Shown piece after piece: positions 6,999 to 14,984 of a DNA stretch of 33,527 nt (within the stretch, counting starts at the first letter, position 1; each line of letters starts with the position of its first letter). A model generated the notes under the pieces. That model ran no database searches and had not been told where the DNA came from. It worked only from the letters and a program-made list of their open reading frames with translations. Origin of the DNA: Halorutilus salinus (GTDB lineage Archaea; Halobacteriota; Halobacteria; Halobacteriales; Halorutilaceae); NCBI RefSeq assembly GCF_026242195.1, contig NZ_RKLV01000007.1, forward strand, positions 72,993 to 106,519. The letters run 5' to 3'. The translations under genes were made by a program, and so were the position numbers.

Positions 6999-8614
6999 CG
7001 GAGGTTGAGTCTTTACGTCCGCTCGCCGCCGTCGCCGTCTCGGCGGTCGCCATTCTCGGTATACTCGCGGCGCACAGACGCCCTAATCTACGTGAGTCGG
7101 TAACGCTCGTCTCCGCGACGGTCATGTTCGGCGTCGTTGCGAGCATGGTACCCGGCGTTCTCAACGGAACCGTCTACGTGACACGTCTGGACGAGGTCGT
7201 CACGGGCGTGCCTTTCGTTCTACGCGCCGACGCTCTGGGTATCCTCTTTGCGGTTCTCGCGTCGTTCCTCTGGATACCGACGAGCCTGTACAGCATCGGC
7301 TACATGCGTGGTCTCGACGAAGGCGGTCAGACGCGTTACTTCGCATCTTTCGCGGGCGCTCTGAGCGCAACGATGGGTATAGCGTTCGCGTCCAACCTCG
7401 TCGTCCTCTTCGTCTTCTACGAGCTTCTGACAGTCTCGACGTATCCGTTGGTGGCGCACGATGAGACGGACGAGGCACGGTCGGCGGGACGTAAGTACCT
7501 TGCGTACACCTTCGGTGGCGGCGTAGCCGTTCTCGCAGGGACGGTTCTCGTCTACGTCGCCGCGGGGACGGTCGGCTTTTCCGCGGGCGGTATCGAAGGT
7601 CTAACCGGCGGCGCGGGTACGAACGTCGCACGTCTCGCCTTCGCCCTCCTCGCGGGCGGGTTCGCCGTCAAGGCGGCTGTCATGCCCCTCCATTCGTGGC
7701 TACCCGACGCGATGGTAGCGCCGACGCCCGTGTCGGGTCTTCTACACGCCGTCGCCGTTGTCAAGTCGGGCGCTTTCGGGTTGGCGCGTGTCGTTCTCGA
7801 TGTCTTCGGTCCCGATGCTATCGCCGAGATAGGCGCGGGTCTTCCGCTCGCGGGACTCGCTGTGTTTACGTTCATAACCGCGTCGGTAATCGCGTTACGT
7901 AAGGACAACCTCAAGAGGCGTCTCGCGTACTCGACCATCGCACAGCTTTCGTACATAGTCATGGGTCTCGCGCTTCTGAAGCCGGCGGCGCTCGTCGGCG
8001 GTCTTCTACACGTCCCGGCGCACGCCTTCATGAAGCTCACGCTGTTCTTCTGCGCGGGCGCGATACACGTTGAGACACATACCGACCGTATTAGCAGGAT
8101 GGCGGGTATAGGCAGACGTATGCCGGTGACCATGACGGCGTTCGGTGTGGCGTCGCTCGGTATGGCGGGTATACCCCTGCTCGCGGGCTTCGTAAGCAAG
8201 TGGTACCTTCTCGCGGGTAGCTTCTCCGCGGGGAACGTCGTTTTCGCCTTCGCACTCCTCCTCTCAGGGGTTCTCAACATCGCCTACTTCTGGCCCGTCG
8301 TCTACGGAGCCTTCTTCGAGACACGTGAGGGGAGCGACGAGAAGCCCGTCATAGACGCCAACATAGGCGGCTACTGGAGCGGTGTCGCCGACCATTACGC
8401 CGGAGGGGCATTTACAGACGGCGGTCACGGGGACGAGGACGACGGAGGATGGAAGAAACCGGGATGGCGCGGCGGCGAGGCGTCGCCCTTCGTGCTCGTA
8501 CCTATACTCGTCGCCGTCGGGGGTGCGGTCGTTATCGGCGTCGCACCCGCCACGGTCTACTTCTTCCGTATCGTACGTCTCGTCGTTGAGAACGTAACGG
8601 GGGTGGCGGTATGA
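6995..8614 (+). CDS. Mrp antiporter A/D-type subunit (second NuoL/M/N-like subunit)
   Basis: The 539-residue protein is a second antiporter-like subunit with a full set of channel residues: Glu143 (LFVFYELLTVSTY), Lys226 (GGFAVKAAVMPLHSWLPDA), His251 and Lys257 (VVKSGAFGLAR). Of the three paralogs it looks most like MrpA/NuoL and NuoM. A polar, Gly/Asp-rich loop (about residues 455-490) separates the core from the last helix. ATG 6995 overlaps mnhD (ATGA), with GGAGGTG at 6980-6986. The lack of an MbhD/E tail fits the separate gene upstream. The exact name (MrpA or MrpD2) cannot be fixed from sequence alone. Confidence 0.9.
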   Translation: MTEVESLRPLAAVAVSAVAILGILAAHRRPNLRESVTLVSATVMFGVVASMVPGVLNGTVYVTRLDEVVTGVPFVLRADALGILFAVLASFLWIPTSLYSIGYMRGLDEGGQTRYFASFAGALSATMGIAFASNLVVLFVFYELLTVSTYPLVAHDETDEARSAGRKYLAYTFGGGVAVLAGTVLVYVAAGTVGFSAGGIEGLTGGAGTNVARLAFALLAGGFAVKAAVMPLHSWLPDAMVAPTPVSGLLHAVAVVKSGAFGLARVVLDVFGPDAIAEIGAGLPLAGLAVFTFITASVIALRKDNLKRRLAYSTIAQLSYIVMGLALLKPAALVGGLLHVPAHAFMKLTLFFCAGAIHVETHTDRISRMAGIGRRMPVTMTAFGVASLGMAGIPLLAGFVSKWYLLAGSFSAGNVVFAFALLLSGVLNIAYFWPVVYGAFFETREGSDEKPVIDANIGGYWSGVADHYAGGAFTDGGHGDEDDGGWKKPGWRGGEASPFVLVPILVAVGGAVVIGVAPATVYFFRIVRLVVENVTGVAV

Positions 8615-10407
8615 GCGCGACCGTCGATCTACTCACGACGGTACCGCCCGCGTTCGTCGTCATCGCCGTGGCGCTCGTCATACCGTTCGTCTCCGACCGT
8701 GTCGGACACACGATCGGGTTCGTCGCGTCGCTCGGCGTCGTACCTTGGGCTCTCGCACTGCGTTCGTCGCCGGGCGACTATATACAGACCGCCTTCATGG
8801 GCTTCGACGTCGTGCTCCTAAACATCGACGCCTTCTCCGTCGTCATGGCTGTCATCTTCGGCGGGTTCGGTGCTGTCGCCGTCGCGTACTCGTACTACGT
8901 CGACGCTTCTCGTATACAGACAGCCTTCGCCGTCTCGTACGTCGGCACGTCGGTAGGCGCGGTTCTCGTCGGCGACTGGCTAACGCTCGTCTTCTTCTGG
9001 GAACTCATGGCGGTCACGAGCACCCTGTTGGTCTGGTACTACGGCGGTAAGGCTGTACGCGCGGGCTACAGGTACGCACTGCTCCACGGAGCGGGGGGTT
9101 CGCTCCTCATGTCCGCCGTCGTCCTCAACTACGTTCAGAGAGGAGCGGAGGGCTTCGTCTTCACGGGCGAAGGAATGGCGTCGGGTCTTCCCGCGGTGCT
9201 CGCCGCGCTCGGTATCGGCGTCAACGTCGGCTTCATAGGTCTCCACGCGTGGATCCCCGACACGTACCCGCGTCCGGGTATAGGAGCGTCCGTCTTCCTC
9301 TGTGCGTTCACGACGAAGGCGGGCGTCTACGGTCTTTACCGCGCCTTCCCCGACGGAAACGTCGCACTCGCGTACATGGGTGCGGGTATGACCGTCTACG
9401 GCGTCGTCTACGCACTTCTACAGACCGACATGCGCCGTCTCCTCGCGTACCATATACAGGCGCAGGTCGGCTACATGGTCGGAGGGATCGGTATGACGAG
9501 CGCGCTTGCGACAGCGGGCGGCTTCGCGCACGTCTTCAACCATATACTGTACAAAGGACTGCTTTTCATGACGGCGGGCGTCCTTATTTACCGGACGGGG
9601 GAGAACAGCCTCAAGAAGCTCGGCGGCGGACTGTGGCGGCGTACGCCTGTCACCGCAGGCGCTTTCGCAGTTGCGGCGCTCTCGATCTCAGGCTTCCCCG
9701 GCTTCAACGGCTTCGTGAGCAAGGGGATGATAACCGCCGCCGCTGGCAAGACACAGAGGTACGTCGTCGGCGGTCAGGACATCCTATGGTGGCTGATGAT
9801 GCTTGGTGCCGTGGGAACCTTCATGTCGTTCGTCAAGTTCGGGTACTACGCCTTCGTCAAGGGTTCGTACGAAGGGAAGGTACGCGACGGCAACATCGGT
9901 CAGAAGCTTACCGTATCGGCGCTCGCCGTCGCGTGTTTCGTCCTCGGTGTCGCACCCGGCCTTCTGTTCGGTATACTCCCCCTGAGCGACGAGTGGACGG
10001 CTCATCCGTTCACGACAGGGCATCTCCTTGAGGGCTTCACACTCGCCGCCCTCGGCATCGCCGGCTTCTACGTCGCACGCGGGGCGATAAGCCGTATCGG
10101 TGTCGCGCGCGATGTCGACTCCGTCTACAACCCCGGCGTGTTCTACGGTACACGCGCCGTTGCACGGTTTACGACGATGGCTTACACAGCCGTCGACTCC
10201 GGGGCGGTTCGGCTTGCGGGGTTCTGTACACGCGCCGTCAACCAGCCCGCAGAGACGGCACGGCGTCTGCTTCCCGAAGGGGCGCGTGAGACGTACGACG
10301 AACGCGTAGCTAAGAAGCCGGGTGAGACGGGAACGCGCGCAGGAATAGGCGAAACCGTTCTGATGCTCTCTCTTGTTCTCGCAGTCGTTATGTACCTCTT
10401 CCTTTAG
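8611..10407 (+). CDS. Mrp antiporter D-type subunit (third NuoL/M/N-like subunit)
   Basis: This 598-residue membrane protein is the third antiporter-like subunit. Glu131 of helix 5 (LVFFWELMAVTS) and Lys236 of helix 8 (FTTKAGVYGLYR) are present. At the helix 7 lysine position it has Asn205 (GVNVGFIGLHAWIPDTYPRP), and the following proline is Gly, so the middle of the proton path is altered. A C-terminal extension of about 100 residues is partly soluble (DSVYNPGVFYGTRAVARF) and ends in a final helix. ATG 8611 overlaps the previous gene. Its TAG stop overlaps the stop of the opposing mptA gene by four bases. It closes the operon. Confidence 0.9.
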   Translation: MSATVDLLTTVPPAFVVIAVALVIPFVSDRVGHTIGFVASLGVVPWALALRSSPGDYIQTAFMGFDVVLLNIDAFSVVMAVIFGGFGAVAVAYSYYVDASRIQTAFAVSYVGTSVGAVLVGDWLTLVFFWELMAVTSTLLVWYYGGKAVRAGYRYALLHGAGGSLLMSAVVLNYVQRGAEGFVFTGEGMASGLPAVLAALGIGVNVGFIGLHAWIPDTYPRPGIGASVFLCAFTTKAGVYGLYRAFPDGNVALAYMGAGMTVYGVVYALLQTDMRRLLAYHIQAQVGYMVGGIGMTSALATAGGFAHVFNHILYKGLLFMTAGVLIYRTGENSLKKLGGGLWRRTPVTAGAFAVAALSISGFPGFNGFVSKGMITAAAGKTQRYVVGGQDILWWLMMLGAVGTFMSFVKFGYYAFVKGSYEGKVRDGNIGQKLTVSALAVACFVLGVAPGLLFGILPLSDEWTAHPFTTGHLLEGFTLAALGIAGFYVARGAISRIGVARDVDSVYNPGVFYGTRAVARFTTMAYTAVDSGAVRLAGFCTRAVNQPAETARRLLPEGARETYDERVAKKPGETGTRAGIGETVLMLSLVLAVVMYLFL

Positions 10408-11330
10408 CCGTCTATCTGTCGCCGAAGATCCCCGAACGTCATGACGCGCTCCGAGTAGGCGTTGTGCTGGTGTATGCTCTCCTCGTTCTCCTGCTTCATG
10501 GTAACCACGGCGTCGTCAGGCAGTTCGAAACGTTCGGAGACGTTCCGCGCCATCTCACGCACGACATCCTCGACGAAACGCGCGTTCTCGTGCATCTCAC
10601 GCGTCATGCTGTGTTCGTCGGGGCGTTTGGCGAGGTTGTAGATACGTGACGACATCGAGTCGCGCGCCGCCTCTATAAGACGGTCAAGACCCACGTGTAC
10701 GTCGTCGTCCGCCTCGACCTCAAGGTACGACTGCGAGCGTTGGTTGTGCGCCGCCTGTGGTATCTCGTCGAGGAACTCCTCGACGGAGTCCTCCTCAAGA
10801 CCGAGTTCGCGTAGCTTGTCGCCCGCGTCCTTACGCATCATACCCTGAGCGCACGGGCACGCGGTCGTTCCGGTTACCTCGACGCCTATCGACTTACGTA
10901 CGCCGTCTCCGTTCGCAACGGCGGTCGCACAGACGTCGGCGAAGCCCTGTGTCTCCCTCTCCGTCGAGGGCGTCTCCTCACGGTACATATACTCAGCCTC
11001 CATCTCGACCTCCGCACGCGTCGTGTAGCTGTGTCTGTCAAGCAGACGCGAGGCTATCTCGGCGCAGAGATCCTCGACGCGGTAGACGGGATCGCGTGTC
11101 AGGTCGTCGAGAACCTCGTTCGTCACCTCCATGTTCCGGCTCATGTCGATGCCTTTCCGTCCCGAAGGTAGGTCGACATAGACGTTGAACTCGGCGGTGA
11201 AGACGAGCGGTCGGTCGTCGTCGCGCGACACCTTTACGAGCTTCTTTACGTCGGTTACGCCGACGCGGTTGAGACCGACTTCGACATCCGGCTTTGCGGC
11301 TTGAACATCGGGTAAAGATTCACTGCTCAT
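10404..11330 (-). CDS. mptA: GTP cyclohydrolase, MptA/FolE2 type
   Basis: The 308-residue protein belongs to the type IB/archaeal GTP cyclohydrolase family. It opens GTP to a dihydroneopterin derivative, the first step toward folate-type pterins and, in haloarchaea, 7-deazaguanine (archaeosine). Visible motifs are KGIDMSRNME (59-68), the cysteine motif CPCAQG (158-163, possible metal site), ARDSMSSRIYNLAKRPDEH and the C-terminal ESIHQHNAYSERV. The family signature is intact, although PQAAHNQRSQ differs from the usual PQPGHSQRG. ATG 11330 is supported by a TATA-like box about 27 bases upstream. A 17-bp tandem repeat lies just beyond that box. The stop overlaps the antiporter operon tail to tail. 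Confidence 0.93.
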   Translation of the reverse strand: MSSESLPDVQAAKPDVEVGLNRVGVTDVKKLVKVSRDDDRPLVFTAEFNVYVDLPSGRKGIDMSRNMEVTNEVLDDLTRDPVYRVEDLCAEIASRLLDRHSYTTRAEVEMEAEYMYREETPSTERETQGFADVCATAVANGDGVRKSIGVEVTGTTACPCAQGMMRKDAGDKLRELGLEEDSVEEFLDEIPQAAHNQRSQSYLEVEADDDVHVGLDRLIEAARDSMSSRIYNLAKRPDEHSMTREMHENARFVEDVVREMARNVSERFELPDDAVVTMKQENEESIHQHNAYSERVMTFGDLRRQIDG

Positions 11331-11353
11331 CCGTCTCCGCGTACGCGCCCGCG

Positions 11354-11361
11354 CGTAATAG
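11354..11361 (-). promoter_or_regulatory. TATA-like box of mptA
   Basis: On the minus strand this reads CTATTACG, centred about 27 bases before the mptA ATG, consistent with a leaderless mRNA. The tandem 17-bp repeats begin at its upstream edge, where BRE and regulator contacts would fall. Confidence 0.55.
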
Positions 11362-11419
11362 TGCTGGCGTTCTTTCAGTGCTGGCGTTCTTTCAGTGCTG
11401 GCGTTCTTTCAGTGCTGGC
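11360..11419. repeat. 17-bp tandem repeat, 3.5 copies
   Basis: The unit AGTGCTGGCGTTCTTTC occurs three times without change (11360-11376, 11377-11393, 11394-11410), followed by nine further bases of a fourth copy. It lies in the gap between mptA and the divergent geranylgeranyl reductase gene, directly upstream of the mptA TATA-like box. The unit is not a palindrome. It is either an operator array or a simple tandem expansion. Confidence 0.95.
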
Positions 11420-11452
11420 ACCCGTCCTCGTTAACGCGTAACGCATCCCTTT

Positions 11453-11466
11453 TCGACACGTGTCGA
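11453..11466. promoter_or_regulatory. 14-bp palindrome, candidate operator
   Basis: TCGACACGTGTCGA is a perfect 14-bp palindrome that ends six bases before the TATA-like box of the geranylgeranyl reductase gene. Two-fold symmetry at this position suits a dimeric helix-turn-helix regulator. No regulator gene lies nearby. Confidence 0.45.
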
Positions 11467-11472
11467 GACAAC

Positions 11473-11480
11473 GGTTAAGT
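11473..11480 (+). promoter_or_regulatory. TATA-like box of the geranylgeranyl reductase gene
   Basis: GGTTAAGT is centred about 26 bases before ATG 11503, giving a predicted leaderless transcript. Confidence 0.5.
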
Positions 11481-11502
11481 CACGCCGGACGCCGGTTCGT
11501 AC

Positions 11503-12864
11503 ATGGAGAGCCAAGATGCGGATGTCGTCGTAGTCGGCGGCGGTACGGGGGGCTGTTTCGCCGCGGCGAAGGCGGCGGGCGAAGGTCTCGACGTCGTCGT
11601 CCTTGAACGTAAGACGCGCGACGAAGGCGGACGTATAGCGTGCGGCGACGCGCTCAAAGGGCGCGGATCCTTCCCTGACGTTATCGACCTCGACCGTCTC
11701 GCCGACGAGTCTTTCACGAACAGGAGCATCGGGCGCGGTATCTTCGACTCCGAGGACGAGACGGTTGAGATAGATCTTGAAGAGGCTGGCAAGGTTGTCG
11801 ACCGCAAACGTTACGGCGAGGTTCTTCTCGAAGAGGCGGAGCGCGCGGGTGCGGAGGTTCTGTACGATACAGTCGTAAACGACGTGGTGCAGGAGGACGG
11901 TCAGGTCGTAGGCGTGCGCGGCGTACGTCGTGGGGAGGATGTTGGGTTTCGCGCCCCTGTAACAGTCGACGCGGCGGGAGCTCTCTCCGTCCTACAGGAC
12001 TTTGCGGAGCTATCCGACGCCACCTTCGACACCGACGTACGTTCGACACAGTACTGCGCGGCGTACCGCGAGATAATCGAGGTTGACCAACCCGTCGACT
12101 GGGACGACGCGCTCGTCTTCAAGCCCGCGGACGAACTCGGCTATGTCTGGTACTTCCCACGGACGCCGACGACGATAAACGCGGGTATCGGCTACCAGAT
12201 GACGGAGGAGCCTATGGAACTCGCCGATGCGCTCGCGCGTGACATACGCGAGCGCGACGAGTTCGATGGCGCGCGTGTCATCGACAGACGCGGCTCCGCG
12301 CTCCCGACGCGCCGCCCTTACGACTCGGCGGTCGCGGACGGCTTCGTCGCCGTCGGTGACGCCGCGGGGCATGTCAATCCGACGACGGGAGGAGGTATTT
12401 CGAGCGCCGCGAAGGCGGGTGCATGGGCGGGCGAAGCCGCGGTCGAAGCAGTGACCGAAGGCTCCTTCTCCGAGGACGACCTCTGGATGTACAACGAACG
12501 CGTTATGTCGAGCTTCGGGGGGCGTTTTGCGGCGACGGATCTTTATAACATCTTCGGTACTGCGCACGGCGTCGACGAGCTAACCGACATCGTAGCCGCA
12601 CTCCCCGGACAACAGCTCGTCAACGGTCTGGGCAAAGGAACCGTCTCGATGTCGCCGTTGCTCGCGGTCAAGACGCTCGTGTCGTCGTTCGGCTACTGGG
12701 GAACGTTACGTGAACTGTACGGCGTCCACAAGAAGGCGGAACGTATCAAGGGGATCTACGACGGCTACCCATCGTCACCCGACGGCTTTGAGGCGTGGCG
12801 CGACGACCGCGACGCACTCATGGAAGAGGTGTACGAGATAACCGGAGCCACGCCGAAGTACTAA
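11503..12864 (+). CDS. Geranylgeranyl reductase family flavoprotein
   Basis: The 453-residue protein is an FAD-dependent reductase of the archaeal geranylgeranyl reductase family. This family saturates the isoprenoid chains of membrane lipids and, in some members, menaquinone or polyprenyl phosphates. The N-terminal dinucleotide-binding motif is VVVVGGGTGGCFAA (8-21). A cysteine follows at 47 in RIACGDA, the position of the catalytic-loop cysteine in the family. The substrate motif YVWYFP is at 214-219, and the second FAD motif VGDAAGHVNPTTGGGI is at 284-299. The C-terminal region is the usual helical cap. Its stop overlaps the helicase stop by four bases. Which lipid it reduces cannot be told from sequence. 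Confidence 0.9.
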   Translation: MESQDADVVVVGGGTGGCFAAAKAAGEGLDVVVLERKTRDEGGRIACGDALKGRGSFPDVIDLDRLADESFTNRSIGRGIFDSEDETVEIDLEEAGKVVDRKRYGEVLLEEAERAGAEVLYDTVVNDVVQEDGQVVGVRGVRRGEDVGFRAPVTVDAAGALSVLQDFAELSDATFDTDVRSTQYCAAYREIIEVDQPVDWDDALVFKPADELGYVWYFPRTPTTINAGIGYQMTEEPMELADALARDIRERDEFDGARVIDRRGSALPTRRPYDSAVADGFVAVGDAAGHVNPTTGGGISSAAKAGAWAGEAAVEAVTEGSFSEDDLWMYNERVMSSFGGRFAATDLYNIFGTAHGVDELTDIVAALPGQQLVNGLGKGTVSMSPLLAVKTLVSSFGYWGTLRELYGVHKKAERIKGIYDGYPSSPDGFEAWRDDRDALMEEVYEITGATPKY

Positions 12865-14954
12865 CCGTCGACATCGAGGCTGACGGTGCTGTCGCCGACG
12901 CGTCGCCAGAAGTTGTGCATGGCGTACTTTATCTTGTCGGCGTCAACGTCCACGAACTCGTCGCGTTCGTCCGGCGGGAATGCGTCGCGTACGCCGTAGC
13001 CTTCCATATCCGTGTCGTCACGGTAACGCGCGTCGGCGAGTATACGGACGCCGTAGTCGTCGGGCGACCGTACGACACGTCCGAGCGCCTGTCTCGTCTT
13101 ACGGATCGTCGGTGCCTCGACTGCGTACTTCCATCCGTCGCCGAACTCGTCGTCGTACGCGGTCTCGACGGCGCGTTTCCTGTCGCTCAGGTACGGGTAG
13201 CCGACGCCTAAGACGACGGCGGTGCGCGCGACGTCGTCGGGAAAGTCGACGCCTTCGGTCAGCGTTCCTCGGAGGTAGGTCAGTACAGCCTTTCCGCCGT
13301 CGTCTTCGAGCGAACGGCGTACGGATCGTGCCGACTCGCCGACGCGGTCGAGTACGATTTCGGCGTCGACATCGAGTAGGTCGTTGTAACGCTCCGCCTC
13401 GGAGAACGACGGGAAGAAGATCAGGACGTTTCCTGCGCTATGGTCGATTACGTCCTCAAGGAACGTCGTGACCGTGCTTATAACGTCGGCGTCGTCGCGT
13501 CTGCTCGAAAAAAGGGCGGGGAGGTCGGCGACGAAGGTCTCGCGGCGTTCCTCCGGGAAATGCATACCGTACGAAAGCTCCATGGGGTCGTCGAGACCGA
13601 GTACGCGCGAGAGAACGTCGAACGGTCGGAGGGTCGCGCTCATCAGAACGGAGGCGTGTACGGAGTCGAACAACGGTGCGGTTACCTCGTCGGGGAGGCA
13701 GGTGTAGAGTTCGGCGCGTGCCGCGACGCGTTGGTCGCCCTCGCCCCTGCGGACGCCCGCGACGGGGAAGTATCCGGCTTCGTCGGCGTTTCTGAGGTAC
13801 GAGTCTATGAAGCCGAAAGCCGAGAGAGCGGCGCAGTCTCGGCGCGTTTGGGCGTCGCCCGACTTGTACTCGCGCTCGTACCTTCTGTCTATCTCCGACG
13901 CCGTCTCGACGCCAGAACGTACGAGACGACGTACCTCGTCCTCGTCGTATCTCAGATTCTCAAAGAAGCCGTCGGTAAGTTCATCGCGTCCGTCTTCTCT
14001 CTCGACCGTTACGTCCTCCCAGTCGGTGCCGAGACGTTCGGCGTCGCCGAACCCTAACGAACCGTCGACGGTATCCGTAAGCGCCTCGCGAAAGCCGACG
14101 AGTACCTCACGCTCGTCGTCCGCCTCCGCGCCCTCCTCGGCGAGTTCGAGTTCGGCGCGCTCGACCGTCTCACGTGTCAGGCTCCGTGACGAGTGCTCGC
14201 GCGCCGAGTCTTCGAGGTTGTGCGCCTCGTCGAAGACAGCGACGACGTCGTCGGGTTCGGAGTCGAGCCAGCCGAAGAAGTACTCGCGTATCTCGGGCGA
14301 GAGGAGATGGTGGTAGTTACATATAACGAGGTCGACCGTCTCCATCGAGTCCTTGAGGAGTTCGTATCCGCAGAACCCCTCCTCCTCGGCGCGGTCGTAT
14401 ACCTCGTCAGGTTCGCGTACGTCGGAGTCGAGCCAGCGCATGAAGTCGTCGTTGTTACGTCTCAGGTTGTCGTGGAAACGGTCGCACGAGTTCTCGCGTA
14501 GCGCTTCGACGCGCTCCTCAAGCGCCGCGCGCTGTTCCTCCTCCTCCGCCGTCGTCGCCTCGCCGCCGAGTTCGTCGAGTTCCTGTTGCGCCTCCATGAG
14601 GTCGTACGTGTTCTCACGTAACGCCTGACACTCCTCGTACCCGACGTCTATATGGCACATGTCCGACTTCCCGCGGAAGACGGCGACGCTCACGTCCTGT
14701 ATCGCCTTTACCTCGCGCGCCTCCTCTACAAACTGACGCATCTGGTGGTGGACGTTGGTGGTGATAACAACCGTACGATCCTCGCGCTGGGCGTGTTCGA
14801 GCGCCGGAACCAGCGCCGCGAGCGTCTTCCCTGTACCGCACGCACCCTCGAAGACGACGTCGCGCCCCGTATCGACGGCGTCGCCTATACGTGACATCGC
14901 CTCCTCCTGGTTCGGGTACGCCGAATCCTTCGGGAAGTAGCTCTCGTACTCCAC
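12861..14954 (-). CDS. XPD/Rad3-like superfamily 2 DNA helicase with Fe-S cysteines
   Basis: The 697-residue protein is an XPD/Rad3/DinG-like 5'-3' helicase. Walker A is GACGTGKT (37-44), Walker B is DEAH (242-245), and motif VI is QALGRVVRSPDDYG (622-635). Four cysteines between motifs I and II (Cys100, Cys109, Cys157, Cys195) are placed to hold the family's 4Fe-4S cluster. An acidic predicted coiled coil (about 115-155, EEEEQRAALEERVEALRE) sits between the second and third cysteines. The likely role is repair or removal of DNA structures in the cytoplasm. The start is GTG 14954, backed by a TATA-like box 26 bases upstream. It follows two PH-domain genes with a 22-base gap. Confidence 0.9.
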   Translation of the reverse strand: MEYESYFPKDSAYPNQEEAMSRIGDAVDTGRDVVFEGACGTGKTLAALVPALEHAQREDRTVVITTNVHHQMRQFVEEAREVKAIQDVSVAVFRGKSDMCHIDVGYEECQALRENTYDLMEAQQELDELGGEATTAEEEEQRAALEERVEALRENSCDRFHDNLRRNNDDFMRWLDSDVREPDEVYDRAEEEGFCGYELLKDSMETVDLVICNYHHLLSPEIREYFFGWLDSEPDDVVAVFDEAHNLEDSAREHSSRSLTRETVERAELELAEEGAEADDEREVLVGFREALTDTVDGSLGFGDAERLGTDWEDVTVEREDGRDELTDGFFENLRYDEDEVRRLVRSGVETASEIDRRYEREYKSGDAQTRRDCAALSAFGFIDSYLRNADEAGYFPVAGVRRGEGDQRVAARAELYTCLPDEVTAPLFDSVHASVLMSATLRPFDVLSRVLGLDDPMELSYGMHFPEERRETFVADLPALFSSRRDDADVISTVTTFLEDVIDHSAGNVLIFFPSFSEAERYNDLLDVDAEIVLDRVGESARSVRRSLEDDGGKAVLTYLRGTLTEGVDFPDDVARTAVVLGVGYPYLSDRKRAVETAYDDEFGDGWKYAVEAPTIRKTRQALGRVVRSPDDYGVRILADARYRDDTDMEGYGVRDAFPPDERDEFVDVDADKIKYAMHNFWRRVGDSTVSLDVDG

Positions 14955-14974
14955 GTAGGTGATTGGGGGCGGGG

Positions 14975-14984
14975 ATCTAAGTTT
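14975..14984 (-). promoter_or_regulatory. TATA-like box of the XPD-like helicase gene
   Basis: The minus strand reads AAACTTAGAT, centred about 26 bases before GTG 14954 and overlapping the end of the upstream gene. The helicase can therefore have its own promoter despite the short gap. Confidence 0.45.

Noticed and set aside
11360..11419. Mini-CRISPR or insertion-sequence end
   Set aside because: Units are only 17 bases with no spacers, no inverted ends and no transposase nearby.
13440..14057. Plus-strand frame antisense to the helicase
   Set aside because: No start signal or recognisable protein; the helicase motifs on the minus strand account for the DNA.
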